The position numbers and the translations under genes were made by a program. From the NCBI GenBank assembly GCA_021802825.1, contig JAJZRG010000033.1, positions 1 to 38,887 on the forward strand: a DNA stretch of 38,887 nt, read 5' to 3'. Source of the DNA: Chloroflexota bacterium. Lineage in GTDB: Bacteria; Chloroflexota; Limnocylindria; Limnocylindrales; CSP1-4. How positions within the stretch are numbered: position 1 is the first letter of the stretch; every line of letters begins with the position of its first letter. Below are positions 1 to 8,580 of this stretch, piece by piece. The notes under the pieces are model-generated. The model was not told the origin of the DNA and searched no databases. It saw only the letters and a program-made list of their open reading frames with translations.

Positions 1-56
1 ACGATGCTAGCGCGGGAGGGGGCGGTGTCCGAGGCGAAGTCGTGGACTGCGCCCCG

Positions 57-1004
57 TCAAGTCGGCTCCAGCGCCTCGAGGACCGCCCCCGCCAGCCGCG
101 CCCGGGACGCGTCGTCGCCCATCACGGTGTCGGTCACGAGCGTCCGGAGGCCCAGCGCCTCGATCTCGGGTGCCAGCTCCGCATCGGCGTCATCGAGCAC
201 GAACAGGTCCACCAGGTCCGCGTACAGCCGCGCCACGCCGAGCGCCGACGACTCGTGGCCGAGCGAGGCGAGCATCCGGTCGGCAGGCCCCTTGAGCGCC
301 CGCCCGCCGATGATCGGGCTGACCGCCGCGACCGGCACGCCCCGCCCGCGGGCCGCCGCAAGCCGATCGCGCATCCGCGGCACGGCGAGGATCGGGCCGA
401 TCGAGACGAGGGGGTTCGAGGGGCCGATGACGATCGCCGTCGCCTCCTCGAGCGCCGCCGCGACCTCGGGCGTGGGGCGCGCGGCTTCGAGGCCGTCGAA
501 CCGGAGCCCTCGGACCTCGGGCTCCTGGCGCCGGTGGACGAAGTACTCCTGGAACTCGAGCCACCCGTCGTCAGTCTCCACGGCCGTCGCCACGGGCGAG
601 TCCGTCATGGGCAGGATCCTCGCGGCGAGCCCCAGCGCGCGCTGTGCCGCGAGGCAGGCCTCGGTGGGGCGGTCTCCCCGTCGCAGCGCCGCGGCGCGCG
701 CGATGTGCAGCGCGAGGTCGCGGTCGCCGAGCGAGAACCAGGTCGGCTCGCCGTACACACCGAGCTGGTTCATGACGGCGTGCGTGTCGCCCTCGATCCC
801 CCAGCCCAACGCCGCCTGCTCGATCCCGGCAAGCGTGTACAGCACGGTGTCGTGGTCGGGCATGACGCGCAGCCCATGCCGATCGCAATCGTCGGCCGTG
901 TTCACGACGACGGTCAGGCGGGCGCCGAGGTGCGCCTGGAGACCCTCGGCAAGCTTCGCCCCGCCGACGCCGCCGGCGAGCGCGACGATCAGGGGCGCGG
1001 GCAC
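57..1004 (-). CDS. cofD: 2-phospho-L-lactate transferase (F420 biosynthesis)
   Basis: CofD/FbiA transfers a phospholactate-type (or phosphoenolpyruvyl) group from its GPP-activated donor onto the deazaflavin Fo, a cytoplasmic step of coenzyme F420 synthesis. The 315-aa length is normal for the family. The N-terminus carries the family glycine motif GGVGGAKLAEGL, followed by NTADDCDRHGLRVMPDHDT; later come the IGPSNPLVSIGPIL and SPIIGGRALKGPADRML segments. The start is GTG, one base after the TGA of the upstream F420/FMN-type gene (TGAcGTG), so the two are very probably cotranscribed and translationally coupled. No other F420 genes (cofC, cofE, cofGH) are in the window. The family call is firm. 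Which donor the enzyme prefers cannot be read from sequence. Confidence 0.93.
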   Translation of the reverse strand: MPAPLIVALAGGVGGAKLAEGLQAHLGARLTVVVNTADDCDRHGLRVMPDHDTVLYTLAGIEQAALGWGIEGDTHAVMNQLGVYGEPTWFSLGDRDLALHIARAAALRRGDRPTEACLAAQRALGLAARILPMTDSPVATAVETDDGWLEFQEYFVHRRQEPEVRGLRFDGLEAARPTPEVAAALEEATAIVIGPSNPLVSIGPILAVPRMRDRLAAARGRGVPVAAVSPIIGGRALKGPADRMLASLGHESSALGVARLYADLVDLFVLDDADAELAPEIEALGLRTLVTDTVMGDDASRARLAGAVLEALEPT

Positions 1005-1005
1005 G

Positions 1006-1428
1006 TCAGCCCTCCAGGTGGTCGTGGGCGCCGGTGATGCGGATCAGGAACGAGACCCGCGGTTGGCTCCGGAACGCGGCCTCGGTCATTGGGTCGATGG
1101 AGCCGCTCTCGCTGTACCGCCGGCCGAGAGCCACGATGTCCTCGCGGGCGCGCTCGGGGTCGTCGATCACCTCGTCCACCACGCCCGTCAGGCCCAGCCA
1201 GCGGTACGGGTGCTCGGCGATGGCCAGGGCGACCCGACCGTCGCGGATCAGGTTGCTGCACCAGCGGCGCGGGCGGCGACTGTTGATCAGGATCCTGCCG
1301 TCGTCGAGGGGCGCGTACCAGGCCACGGCCTGGCGCGGCCCGCCGTCCTCATCGAGCGTGGCGATCGTGGCGAAGTGGCGCCCGGTGAGGAACGTCTTGT
1401 GGGCGGGGATCAGGGTGATGTCATCCAT
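1006..1428 (-). CDS. PPOX-class split-barrel, probable F420-dependent protein
   Basis: A 140-aa protein of the pyridoxamine-5'-phosphate-oxidase-like split-barrel superfamily. The N-terminal strand pattern FLTGRHFATIATLDEDGGPRQ, the following AVAWYAPLDDGRILINSRR and the NLIRDGRVALAIAEHPYRWL segment match the small F420-binding FDOR-B/Rv1155-like group (TIGR03618-type). Members bind F420, FMN or heme and act as reductases or binding proteins. Here F420 is favoured because the next gene, 1 bp downstream, is cofD. The start is ATG. Physiological substrate unknown. Confidence 0.8.
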   Translation of the reverse strand: MDDITLIPAHKTFLTGRHFATIATLDEDGGPRQAVAWYAPLDDGRILINSRRPRRWCSNLIRDGRVALAIAEHPYRWLGLTGVVDEVIDDPERAREDIVALGRRYSESGSIDPMTEAAFRSQPRVSFLIRITGAHDHLEG

Positions 1429-1528
1429 GGGCCGATGGTAGCCCGACTCGGCGACGGCCCGGCCGCGCGGCGGTCCTGCGAGGCGCTGGGGGCGGCGATC
1501 AGCCGCCCCGCGACTGACGCCGCTCGCC

Positions 1529-1873
1529 CTATGGCCTGGCGCTGGCCGGCGCGGTGACCTGCGGACAGCCGTTCCACGACTGCGCGCAGCCGCCCCCGTC
1601 CGTCGTGCTGGCGCCGCCCCAGCCGCCGAGCGCAGTCACGACGCCCAGCGCGAGACCGACGACCAGGATCAGGGCCCCGGCAGCTCCGATCGTCCGCAGC
1701 TGCTGCGGTGCTGCTGCGATGGGCGACGAACCGGACGTTGGGATCTCGGCCGTGGCGATGGTATCCGGGAGGTCGCTGTGGACGAGGCCGCGGCGAACGG
1801 CGTAGACGACAAGCAGGACGACGCCGACGGTGATCGCGACAGCGGCCAGGACGCCGGTGATGGGCCAGTTCAT
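1529..1873 (-). CDS. small two-TM membrane protein, unknown function
   Basis: A 114-aa protein not recognised as a named family. The start ATG at 1873 is chosen because AAGGAG lies about ten bases upstream on the minus strand and the protein opens directly with a membrane segment (residues about 5-27, ITGVLAAVAITVGVVLLVVY). A polar linker follows, then a second hydrophobic segment (about 62-84), and a C-terminal tail with two cysteines (GGGCAQSWNGCPQ) that could form a disulfide if it faces the outside. It is divergent from the IMPase-family gene and about 100 bp upstream of the F420/FMN-type gene on the same strand. A longer upstream frame exists but has shadow-like composition. Confidence 0.6.
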   Translation of the reverse strand: MNWPITGVLAAVAITVGVVLLVVYAVRRGLVHSDLPDTIATAEIPTSGSSPIAAAPQQLRTIGAAGALILVVGLALGVVTALGGWGGASTTDGGGCAQSWNGCPQVTAPASARP

Positions 1874-2072
1874 GGGACGTCTCTCCTTGGGGTGGTCCAC
1901 GTGAGGATCGGGGATCGCCCGGTGGCTCCACCCCAGTCCAACGGCCCCTCGTGGGGGAGCTTCGGCCGGGCCGGTCGGCACCTCGATGCGATGGCGGGGG
2001 AGCGGGAGCCCGTTCGCGGAAGGCGTCGGTGGCCGCTCGCCGCCATCAGCCGATCCGTGGCACGATCGGCGC

Positions 2073-2969
2073 ATGCCCATTGCCCAGCGCGTCGACGAGT
2101 CCACCGCGAGCCGCCACGCCGCGGACGCCGACTTCGCTCGTGACGTGGCCGAGCGCGCAGGGGCCATCCTGCTCGAGCGGTACGAGCGGGTGGGGGAGGT
2201 CTCGTACAAGTCCGCGAAGGACGTGGTCACCGAGGTGGACCACCTCTCGGAGGCGCTGATCCTGGGCTCGATCCGGGAGCGCTTCCCGTCCGACGGCATC
2301 CTGGCCGAGGAGTCGGGCGAGCATCGGGGTCGTGGGCCCGGCGCCCGCGCCGCCGCGACAGGGGCCCACCAGACAGACCGCGCAGCGTCGGCCGCGCGGA
2401 GCCTCGCGAGCGGTCGATCGTGGATCGTGGACCCGCTCGACGGGACCGTGAACTACGCGAACGGCCTCCCGCTGTTCTGCGTGTCGGTGGCCCTCATCGT
2501 GGATGGGCGACCCGCCGTGGGCGTGGTGCACGAGCCGCTTCGGGACGAGACGTTCTGGGCGACGGCGGACGGCCCGGCCATGCTGGGCGATCGTGTGCTG
2601 GCCGTCTCGGCCAAGGACAAGAGCACCGACCTCGTGATTCAGCTGGCCCTCGCCGGGCGAGCGGTGGCGTCGCGGGCGCGAGCGGTGCGCAAGGCAGTCC
2701 GCGTGACGCGGAATATCGGCTCATCGGCGCTCGCGTTCACGTACGTGGCGGCGGGCCGCTTCGACGCGGCGATCCAGACGGCCGGGATGTCGGCCTGGGA
2801 CATCGCGGCGGCTGGGCTCATCGCCGAGCGCGCGGGCGCCGTCGTCACGGACGCGGAGGGCGGGTCCTGGTTCGACATCGCACGCGCGACACGAACGTTC
2901 GGCTGCCTCGCCGCCCCGCCGGCCCATCACGCCGAGCTGCTCCGCCTGTCGCGCCAGCCCGCGGGTTAG
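2073..2969 (+). CDS. inositol monophosphatase family protein
   Basis: Mg2+-dependent phosphatase of the IMPase/FBPase/CysQ superfamily, 298 aa. Visible motifs: ILAEESGE (metal ligand Glu79/80), DPLDGTVNYANG (Asp120, Asp123) and the C-terminal AWDIAAAGLIAERAGA (Asp243), all in family order. Candidate substrates are myo-inositol-1-phosphate, histidinol phosphate or 3'-phosphoadenosine-5'-phosphate; the sequence does not decide. Oddity: between the EESGE and DPLDGT motifs there is an Ala/Arg/Gly-rich insert (about residues 84-115) that is longer than the short loop usual in the family. ATG at 2073 is preferred because the family N-terminus (ARDVAERAGAILLERY) starts shortly after; an in-frame ATG 87 bp upstream would add a low-complexity extension. 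Confidence 0.88.
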   Translation: MPIAQRVDESTASRHAADADFARDVAERAGAILLERYERVGEVSYKSAKDVVTEVDHLSEALILGSIRERFPSDGILAEESGEHRGRGPGARAAATGAHQTDRAASAARSLASGRSWIVDPLDGTVNYANGLPLFCVSVALIVDGRPAVGVVHEPLRDETFWATADGPAMLGDRVLAVSAKDKSTDLVIQLALAGRAVASRARAVRKAVRVTRNIGSSALAFTYVAAGRFDAAIQTAGMSAWDIAAAGLIAERAGAVVTDAEGGSWFDIARATRTFGCLAAPPAHHAELLRLSRQPAG

Positions 2970-3006
2970 CTGGTCTCGGGCCTCCGTCACCCAGCGACGC
3001 CCTGGG

Positions 3007-3897
3007 TTATCGCCAGCGCGGCGGCCGGTCGGCCAGCTTCGGCAGGCCCCACTCGGCGCAGAACGACGTCCAGTGCTCGCGGTCGGCACCCGGCCACCGG
3101 AGCTCCTCGGCATCCTCCTGGGGCAGCGGCACGCCATCGTCGGCCGTCCGCAGCGTGGCCAGATCGCGATACAGCAGCGCGTCGCCGAACTGCTCCCGGA
3201 GCGTGGCCGCGAGGAGCACCGCGCCCCGCAGCCCGGGCACGTCCCAATCGGCTGCGCACGGCGGGATCGACTCCAGGTGGCCGTAGCGCGAGATCACCGC
3301 CGACGCCGACTTGTCGCCCCACCCGGGCAGGCCGGGGAACCCGTCGGCTGTGTCCCCGACCAGCGCCAGGCGGTCCGGTACCCCCTCGGGTGGCACGCCC
3401 CACTTCGCGCGGACGCCGGCGTCGTCGTACACGAGGTTCCGGCGTCGGTCCCAGAGCACCACGCGGTCGTCGCGCACGCACTGCGCCATATCCTTGTCGG
3501 GCGTGCAGATCACGATTCGCTCGACGCGCGGGTCCGCTGCGAACCGGTCGGCCGCCGCCGCGATGGCGTCGTCGGCCTCGTACTCGACCATCGGCCAGAG
3601 CACGAGGCCCAGTGCGTCGATCGCGTCCTCCGCGATGGGGAACTGGGCGAGCAGCTCCGCCGGCACCCCGGCGTCGGTCTTGTAGTCGGCGTAGAGCTCG
3701 TTGCGGAATGACCGGATCACCCGGTCCGTGGCGCAGCCGATATGCGTGGCGCCCTGGTCGCGGAGCAGGAGGCACAGCTGCTCGACCAGCCCCGACACGC
3801 CTGACAGCACGACCCCGTCGCGGCCGCGGACCGCCGGGCGCGGCGAGAAGTGCGCCCGGAAGAGCTCGTAGGTGGCGTCAACGAGGTGGATCTGCAC
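3007..3897 (-). CDS. 5'-3' exonuclease (PolA N-terminal/FEN-like)
   Basis: A stand-alone 296-aa flap/5'-3' exonuclease resembling the N-terminal domain of DNA polymerase I, lacking any polymerase domain. Acidic metal-site motifs are in order: VDATYELFRAHF (Asp7), the EYEADD cluster (107-110), ICTPDKDM (about 130-137), and the helix-hairpin-helix/H3TH region GDTADGFPGLPGWGDKSA (181-198). Such proteins remove RNA primers or 5' flaps during replication and repair. The start is GTG with GAGG seven bases upstream. About 90 bases immediately upstream read in another frame as a plausible short peptide that runs into this gene; I treat that as chance. Confidence 0.9.
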   Translation of the reverse strand: MQIHLVDATYELFRAHFSPRPAVRGRDGVVLSGVSGLVEQLCLLLRDQGATHIGCATDRVIRSFRNELYADYKTDAGVPAELLAQFPIAEDAIDALGLVLWPMVEYEADDAIAAAADRFAADPRVERIVICTPDKDMAQCVRDDRVVLWDRRRNLVYDDAGVRAKWGVPPEGVPDRLALVGDTADGFPGLPGWGDKSASAVISRYGHLESIPPCAADWDVPGLRGAVLLAATLREQFGDALLYRDLATLRTADDGVPLPQEDAEELRWPGADREHWTSFCAEWGLPKLADRPPRWR

Positions 3898-4124
3898 GGG
3901 ACGACCTCGGTTCCCTGCTCGGGCTGGAACGCCACGTCGGTCACGACGGCCCGCGCAGCCTCGATCGGCGCGTCGACCGCCACGAGCATGCGCAGGGTAT
4001 CGGGCGCGCGTCCTGCCCGAGCACGCGCGACCAGCCGGCGCGAGCAGCCGGTCTGCCTAGAGCACCAAGGGGATCGCGAGGAGGCCAGGGGCGGCACGTC
4101 GGGGGCCAAGGGGGCGGCGACGGG

Positions 4125-4730
4125 TCAGCCCGCCCGGCTGGCGGCGAGGACGACTCCGGCTGCCTTGATCTCAGCCAGCGCCCGCTCACCGTCGCCCGGC
4201 CGCACGTCTACCGCTGCCACCGCGTCCGTGAGGACCGTCGCCTGGAAGCCAAGGCGGATGGCGTCGAGCGCCGTCGCGCGGACGCAGTAGTCGGTCGCAA
4301 GGCCCACCACCACCACCGACGACACGCCCGACTCGATCAGGAGCGGCTCGAGCGGGGTGGGCACGAGCCTGTCGGGGGACGCGTCGCGCATCGTGAACGC
4401 CGAGTAGCCGTCCTCGCCGTGGGACCCCTTGTGGATCATCGGTGCCCCGAGGCGGCAGTCGAGCGCCGGGTAGAGCTCGGCGCCCCACGTGTGGGCGACG
4501 CAATGGACCGGCCAGGTGCCGCCGTCAATCGCGAAGTGCGGCGTGTGCGGGGGATGCCAGTCCTGGGTGTAGACGAGCATCGAGCGGCTCTCGCGGGCCA
4601 GCGCGATCTCGGTGTTGACAACGGGGACGATCGCCTCGGCGCCCGCCACGTGTAGCGAGCCGCGCGGATCGGCGAAGTCGTTCTGCATGTCGACAATCAG
4701 GAGGGCGACGCCCGAGCCGTACCTGCGCAT
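4125..4730 (-). CDS. pncA: nicotinamidase (isochorismatase superfamily)
   Basis: Hydrolyses nicotinamide to nicotinate and ammonia in the NAD salvage (Preiss-Handler) route, in the cytoplasm. At 201 aa it has the expected length. The catalytic triad is visible: Asp14 (LLIVDMQNDF), Lys101 (IHKGS) and Cys149 (GLATDYCVRATALDA). The metal-site pattern of PncA enzymes is also present: Asp57 and His59 (TQDWH), His65 (TPHF) and His76 (WPVHCV). ATG start at 4730, about 60 bp downstream of the response regulator on the same strand. A possible in-frame stop-rich leader region of 227 bp separates it from the exonuclease. Confidence 0.95.
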   Translation of the reverse strand: MRRYGSGVALLIVDMQNDFADPRGSLHVAGAEAIVPVVNTEIALARESRSMLVYTQDWHPPHTPHFAIDGGTWPVHCVAHTWGAELYPALDCRLGAPMIHKGSHGEDGYSAFTMRDASPDRLVPTPLEPLLIESGVSSVVVVGLATDYCVRATALDAIRLGFQATVLTDAVAAVDVRPGDGERALAEIKAAGVVLAASRAG

Positions 4731-4789
4731 GGCGCTACCGTACCCCGCCTGAGGCCGGCCGTCGCGAGGCCAATGCGCCGGTGCCGCTG

Positions 4790-5524
4790 CTAGCTCGCCT
4801 CATCCACCCCGGGCGCGTCGCCGTCACTCGAGTCCGGATCGATGTCGAGCAGATAGCCGATCCCCTGGAAGGTCCGGATGCGCCCCGCCTCGCCCGGCTT
4901 CGCACCCAGCTTCCGGCGGACGCGCGACACCCACACCCGCAGGTACTGGAGGTCGTCGCGATACTCGGGGCCCCAGACCTTGGTCAACAGCTCCGTGTGG
5001 AGCACTACCTTGCCGGCGTTCGCCGCCAGGTGCTGGAGCAGCAGCCATTCCGTGCGCGAGAGCGCCACGAGCTCCCCGCCGCGGGTCACGGTCCGCCGCT
5101 CGAGGTCGATCTCGACGTCGTCGAACGTGATGACCCCGGCCCCGGGCTGGAGGCCCGCAGACCGCCGGATCACGGCCCGGACGCGCGCCGCGAGCTCGTC
5201 GGGGTGGAAGGGCTTGGCGATGTAGTCGTCCGCGCCGAGGTCGAGCCCTTTCGCCTTGTCGGCGGTCGAGCCCTTGGCCGTGAGCAGGATGACCGGGATG
5301 GGGCGGCGCTCGCGGAGCCGACGCATCACCTCGATCCCGTCGAGGTCGGGCATGACGATATCGAGGAGCACGATGTCGGGCCGGATCTCTTCGGCGCGTG
5401 TGAGCGCCTCGTCGCCACCCCCGGCGCTGACCACGCGGAAGCCCTCACTGGTCAGGGCAATCGACACGAGCTTGGTGATCCTGGGCTCGTCATCGGCGAC
5501 GAGCACGAGCGGCTGGGTACTCAT
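4790..5524 (-). CDS. OmpR/KdpE-like response regulator
   Basis: A 244-aa two-component regulator: receiver domain (residues about 6-120) with acidic pocket Asp11/Asp12, phospho-acceptor Asp55 (VLLDIVMPDLDG), Thr82 and Lys104 (AKPF), followed by a winged-helix DNA-binding domain (about 135-230) ending LRVWVSRVRRKLG...IRTFQGIGYLL, close to the KdpE style. No histidine kinase is adjacent: the neighbours are pncA downstream and the divergent aceE. It is therefore an orphan, or its kinase is encoded elsewhere. It shares a 282-bp divergent intergenic region with aceE, so regulation of aceE is possible but only positional. Start ATG at 5524. Confidence 0.93.
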   Translation of the reverse strand: MSTQPLVLVADDEPRITKLVSIALTSEGFRVVSAGGGDEALTRAEEIRPDIVLLDIVMPDLDGIEVMRRLRERRPIPVILLTAKGSTADKAKGLDLGADDYIAKPFHPDELAARVRAVIRRSAGLQPGAGVITFDDVEIDLERRTVTRGGELVALSRTEWLLLQHLAANAGKVVLHTELLTKVWGPEYRDDLQYLRVWVSRVRRKLGAKPGEAGRIRTFQGIGYLLDIDPDSSDGDAPGVDEAS

Positions 5525-5688
5525 GCGTCACCTCACAGGCAGACGGGCCTCCCCCAAGAGCCCAATGATGAACGCGTTCGGGCGACGATGCGCGCACACT
5601 GTCGGCCGAGGAACGTTGCAGCGGCCAAACACGCGAGCCTGAATCGCCCGCCCAGCGCCTCGCCACGTGCCGACGGCCCTCGCCGCGC

Positions 5689-5732
5689 GCGCCCCGGCCT
5701 CGTTGCGGCCGCGCCCCGGCCTCGCTGCGGCG
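5689..5732. repeat. tandem 22-bp direct repeat, two copies
   Basis: Two head-to-tail 22-bp units (5689-5710 and 5711-5732), each beginning GCGCCCCGGCCTCG, differ at two positions. They sit 75 bp upstream of the aceE start in the region shared with the divergent response regulator. They could be direct-repeat binding sites for an OmpR-type factor, but GC-rich slippage is equally possible. Confidence 0.6.
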
Positions 5733-5806
5733 TGGGTTCTGGATCGGTACTACCCTGTGCACCGCCCAATCCAGCGTGGGAGTCCGTTGCGTCCACGGGA
5801 GCCCAG

Positions 5807-8488
5807 ATGTACTTCGACGACTTCAAGCAGCAGTTGCCCGACATCGACGAGGCCGAGACCCGCGAGTGGCTCGAGAGCCTCGACCAGGTGGTCGAACAGG
5901 AGGGCGAGTTCCGCGCCCGCTTCCTGATGTACAAGCTGCTCAAGCGCGCCCGGCAGCGTCACGTGGGCCTGCCCAGCCTGTCACAGACGCGCTACATCAA
6001 CACGATCAGCCCGGAGCAGGAGCCCTACTTCCCTGGCGACGAGGATCTGGAGCGCCGGATCCGGCGCCTGATCCGCTGGAACGCGGTCGCGATGGTCCTG
6101 CGCGCCAACACCCGCTTCCCGGGTATCGGCGGCCACCTCTCGACGTACGCCTCGGCGGCCACGCTCTACGAGGTTGGGTTCAACCATTTCTTCCGGGGCA
6201 AGGAGCACCCGGGCGGCGGCGACCAGGTGTTCTTCCAGGGGCACGCAGCGCCGGGCATCTACGCCCGGGCGTTCCTTGAGGGGCGCCTCTCGGAGGAGGA
6301 CCTCGACCGGTTCCGGCGCGAGACGGCCGGCGGCGGCCTGTCAAGCTACCCGCACCCCCGCCTGATGCCCGATTTCTGGGAGTTCCCCACCGTCTCGATG
6401 GGCCTCGGCCCGCTGGGCGCGATCTATCAGGCGCGGTTCAACCGCTACCTGCAGAACCGTGGTCTCAAGGACACCAGCCAGCAGCGCGTCTGGGCGTACC
6501 TCGGCGACGGCGAGATGGACGAGCCCGAGGCGATCAGCGGCATCTCGCTGGCCGCGCGCGACGGGCTCGACAACCTGACGTTCGTCGTCAATTGCAACCT
6601 CCAGCGCCTCGACGGGCCTGTGCGCGGGAACGGAAAGGTCATCCAGGAGCTCGAGGGCCTGTTCCGCGGGGCGGGGTGGAACGTCATCAAGGTCATCTGG
6701 GGTCGGGAGTGGGACGAGCTGCTGGCGCGCGACGTGGACGGCGTGCTCGTCGAGAAGATGAACAGCACCGTGGACGGGGAGTACCAGAAGTACTCGACCT
6801 CGACCGGGCGCTACGTGCGCGAGCACTTCTTCGGCCCGGACCTGCGTCTCCAGAAGATGGTCGCCCACCTCTCGGACAGCGACATCGAGCACCTGCGCCG
6901 GGGCGGCCACGACTACCGGAAGGTCTACTCAGCCTACAAGGCGGCGACCGAGTTCCAGGGTGCGCCCACGGTCATCCTGGCCAAGACCGTCAAGGGCTGG
7001 ACCCTGGGCAAGGGCATCGAGTCGCGCAACTTCACCCACCAGGCCAAGAAGATGCGCGAGGACGAGCTGCGCGTCTTCCGCGACCGCCTGGAGCTGCCGA
7101 TTCCCGACGACAAGCTCCACGAGTACCCGTACTTCCACCCGGGCTCCGGCTCCCCTGAGGTCGAGTACATGATCGAGCGCCGGGCGTCGCTCGGCGGCTC
7201 TGTGCCCCGTCGCGTCGTCCGCGCCGCCGCCCTGCCCGAGCCCGAGGCCGTCGTGGATGCCGAGTTCTCCGCCGGGAGCAGCACCGAGGTGTCGACCACG
7301 ATGGTGTTCGCCCGGCTCCTGCGGAACCTGATCCGGGACCCGGAGCTCGGCAAGCGGATCGTGCCCATCATCCCCGACGAGGCGCGCACGTTCGGGCTCG
7401 ACCCCCTGTTCAAGGAGGTCGGCATCTACGCGGCCCACGGCCAGCGCTACACGCCCGTGGACTCGGACCTGATCCTGTCGTATCGCGAGTCGATTGACGG
7501 CCAGGTGCTCGAAGAGGGGATCAACGAGGCAGGCTCGATGGCCTCGCTCCAGGCCGCCGGCACGGCCTACGCCACCCATGGCATGGCGATGATCCCGTTC
7601 TACATCTTCTACTCGATGTTCGGCTTCCAGCGGACCGGCGACCAGGCCTGGGCGTTCGGCGACCAGCGCGGGCGCGGCTTCATGATCGGCGCGACCGCCG
7701 GCCGGACCACGCTCGCCGGCGAGGGGCTCCAGCACGACGACGGCCACAGCCAGGTGCTCGCGTCCACGGTGCCGGTCGTCCGCGCGTATGACCCTGCGTT
7801 TGCCTACGAGCTGGCCACGATCGTCCGAGATGGCATCACCCGCATGTTCCACGACGGCGAGGACGTCTACTACTACGTGACGGTCTACAACGAGAACTAC
7901 GCGCAGCCGGCCAAGCCCGAGGGCGCCGACCCCGGCATCGTGCGCGGCCTGTACCGCTTCTCGCCGGCGCCTGAGATCGACGGCGGCGCGAAGGCCCAGG
8001 TCCGCCTCGTGGGTTCAGGCTCGATCCTGCCGCAGGTCATCGCCGCGCGCGACCTGCTCGCGGAGCGGTTCGGGATTGCCGCGGAGGTGTACTCGGCCAC
8101 CTCGTTCCAGCAGCTCCGCCACGAGGCACTCGAGGCGGACCGCTGGAACCGGCTCAACCCCGACCAGCCCGAGCGCGTGCCGTATGTGGCGCAGGTGCTG
8201 GGGCGTGAGGGCGGGCCCATCGTTGCGGCGACCGACTGGATCCGCACCCTGCCCGACATGGTCGCGCCGTGGATCAAGGCACCTTACCTCACGCTCGGGA
8301 CCGACGGCTACGGCCGCAGCGACACCCGGGAAGCGCTGCGGCGCCACTTCGACGTGGACCCGCCGTCCATCACCGCCGCAGCGATCTCGGGCCTGGCCCG
8401 CTCCGGCTGCTGGGACCCGAAGGCCGCCGCCGAGGCGATCCGGGAGCTGGGCCTCGACCCGGCCTCGAGGGGATCGCTGACCGCTTGA
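5807..8488 (+). CDS. aceE: pyruvate dehydrogenase E1, homodimeric type
   Basis: ThDP-dependent E1 decarboxylates pyruvate and reductively acetylates lipoyl-E2 to feed acetyl-CoA synthesis. The 893-aa single-chain form is normal length for AceE. The ThDP-Mg signature GDGEMDEPEA (about 233-242) ends in NCNLQRLDG (262-270); the GIGGHLSTYASAATLYEVGFNHFFRG segment and the C-terminal transketolase-like half (EEGINEAGSMASLQAAGTAYA, GLQHDDGHSQ) are also intact. ATG at 5807 is chosen because the AceE-like N-terminus (DEAETREWLESLDQVVEQEG) follows at once and GGGAG lies upstream; the open frame continues upstream as low-quality sequence. No E2 or E3 gene is adjacent, so the complex's other subunits must be elsewhere. 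The gene is followed by a tandem repeat and a strong hairpin. Confidence 0.96.
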   Translation: MYFDDFKQQLPDIDEAETREWLESLDQVVEQEGEFRARFLMYKLLKRARQRHVGLPSLSQTRYINTISPEQEPYFPGDEDLERRIRRLIRWNAVAMVLRANTRFPGIGGHLSTYASAATLYEVGFNHFFRGKEHPGGGDQVFFQGHAAPGIYARAFLEGRLSEEDLDRFRRETAGGGLSSYPHPRLMPDFWEFPTVSMGLGPLGAIYQARFNRYLQNRGLKDTSQQRVWAYLGDGEMDEPEAISGISLAARDGLDNLTFVVNCNLQRLDGPVRGNGKVIQELEGLFRGAGWNVIKVIWGREWDELLARDVDGVLVEKMNSTVDGEYQKYSTSTGRYVREHFFGPDLRLQKMVAHLSDSDIEHLRRGGHDYRKVYSAYKAATEFQGAPTVILAKTVKGWTLGKGIESRNFTHQAKKMREDELRVFRDRLELPIPDDKLHEYPYFHPGSGSPEVEYMIERRASLGGSVPRRVVRAAALPEPEAVVDAEFSAGSSTEVSTTMVFARLLRNLIRDPELGKRIVPIIPDEARTFGLDPLFKEVGIYAAHGQRYTPVDSDLILSYRESIDGQVLEEGINEAGSMASLQAAGTAYATHGMAMIPFYIFYSMFGFQRTGDQAWAFGDQRGRGFMIGATAGRTTLAGEGLQHDDGHSQVLASTVPVVRAYDPAFAYELATIVRDGITRMFHDGEDVYYYVTVYNENYAQPAKPEGADPGIVRGLYRFSPAPEIDGGAKAQVRLVGSGSILPQVIAARDLLAERFGIAAEVYSATSFQQLRHEALEADRWNRLNPDQPERVPYVAQVLGREGGPIVAATDWIRTLPDMVAPWIKAPYLTLGTDGYGRSDTREALRRHFDVDPPSITAAAISGLARSGCWDPKAAAEAIRELGLDPASRGSLTA

Positions 8489-8500
8489 TCCGTCGGGCCC

Positions 8501-8580
8501 GTGAGCCGCGTCGCCGGGCCCGTGAGCCGCGTCGCCGGACCCGTGAGTCGCGTCGGAGGCTCGTGAGTCGCGTCGGACTC
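8501..8580. repeat. four-unit tandem repeat of about 20 bp
   Basis: Four head-to-tail units start at 8501, 8522, 8543 and 8563, each beginning GTGAG(C/T)CGCGTCG. The first two are 21 bp and differ at one position; the last two are shorter and more diverged. The array starts 13 bp after the aceE stop codon. Function unknown; replication slippage in GC-rich sequence is the simplest origin. Confidence 0.8.

Noticed and set aside
4..1557. Very long plus-strand open frame (517 codons) over cofD
   Set aside because: Antisense shadow of two convincing minus-strand genes; Arg/Ser/Ala-rich, no domain signature, typical of high-GC DNA.
3717..4109. Coding-like minus-strand frame MLVAVDAPIEAARAVVTDVA upstream of the exonuclease
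   Set aside because: Only about 30 sensible residues before it runs out of frame into the exonuclease gene; no ribosome-binding site.
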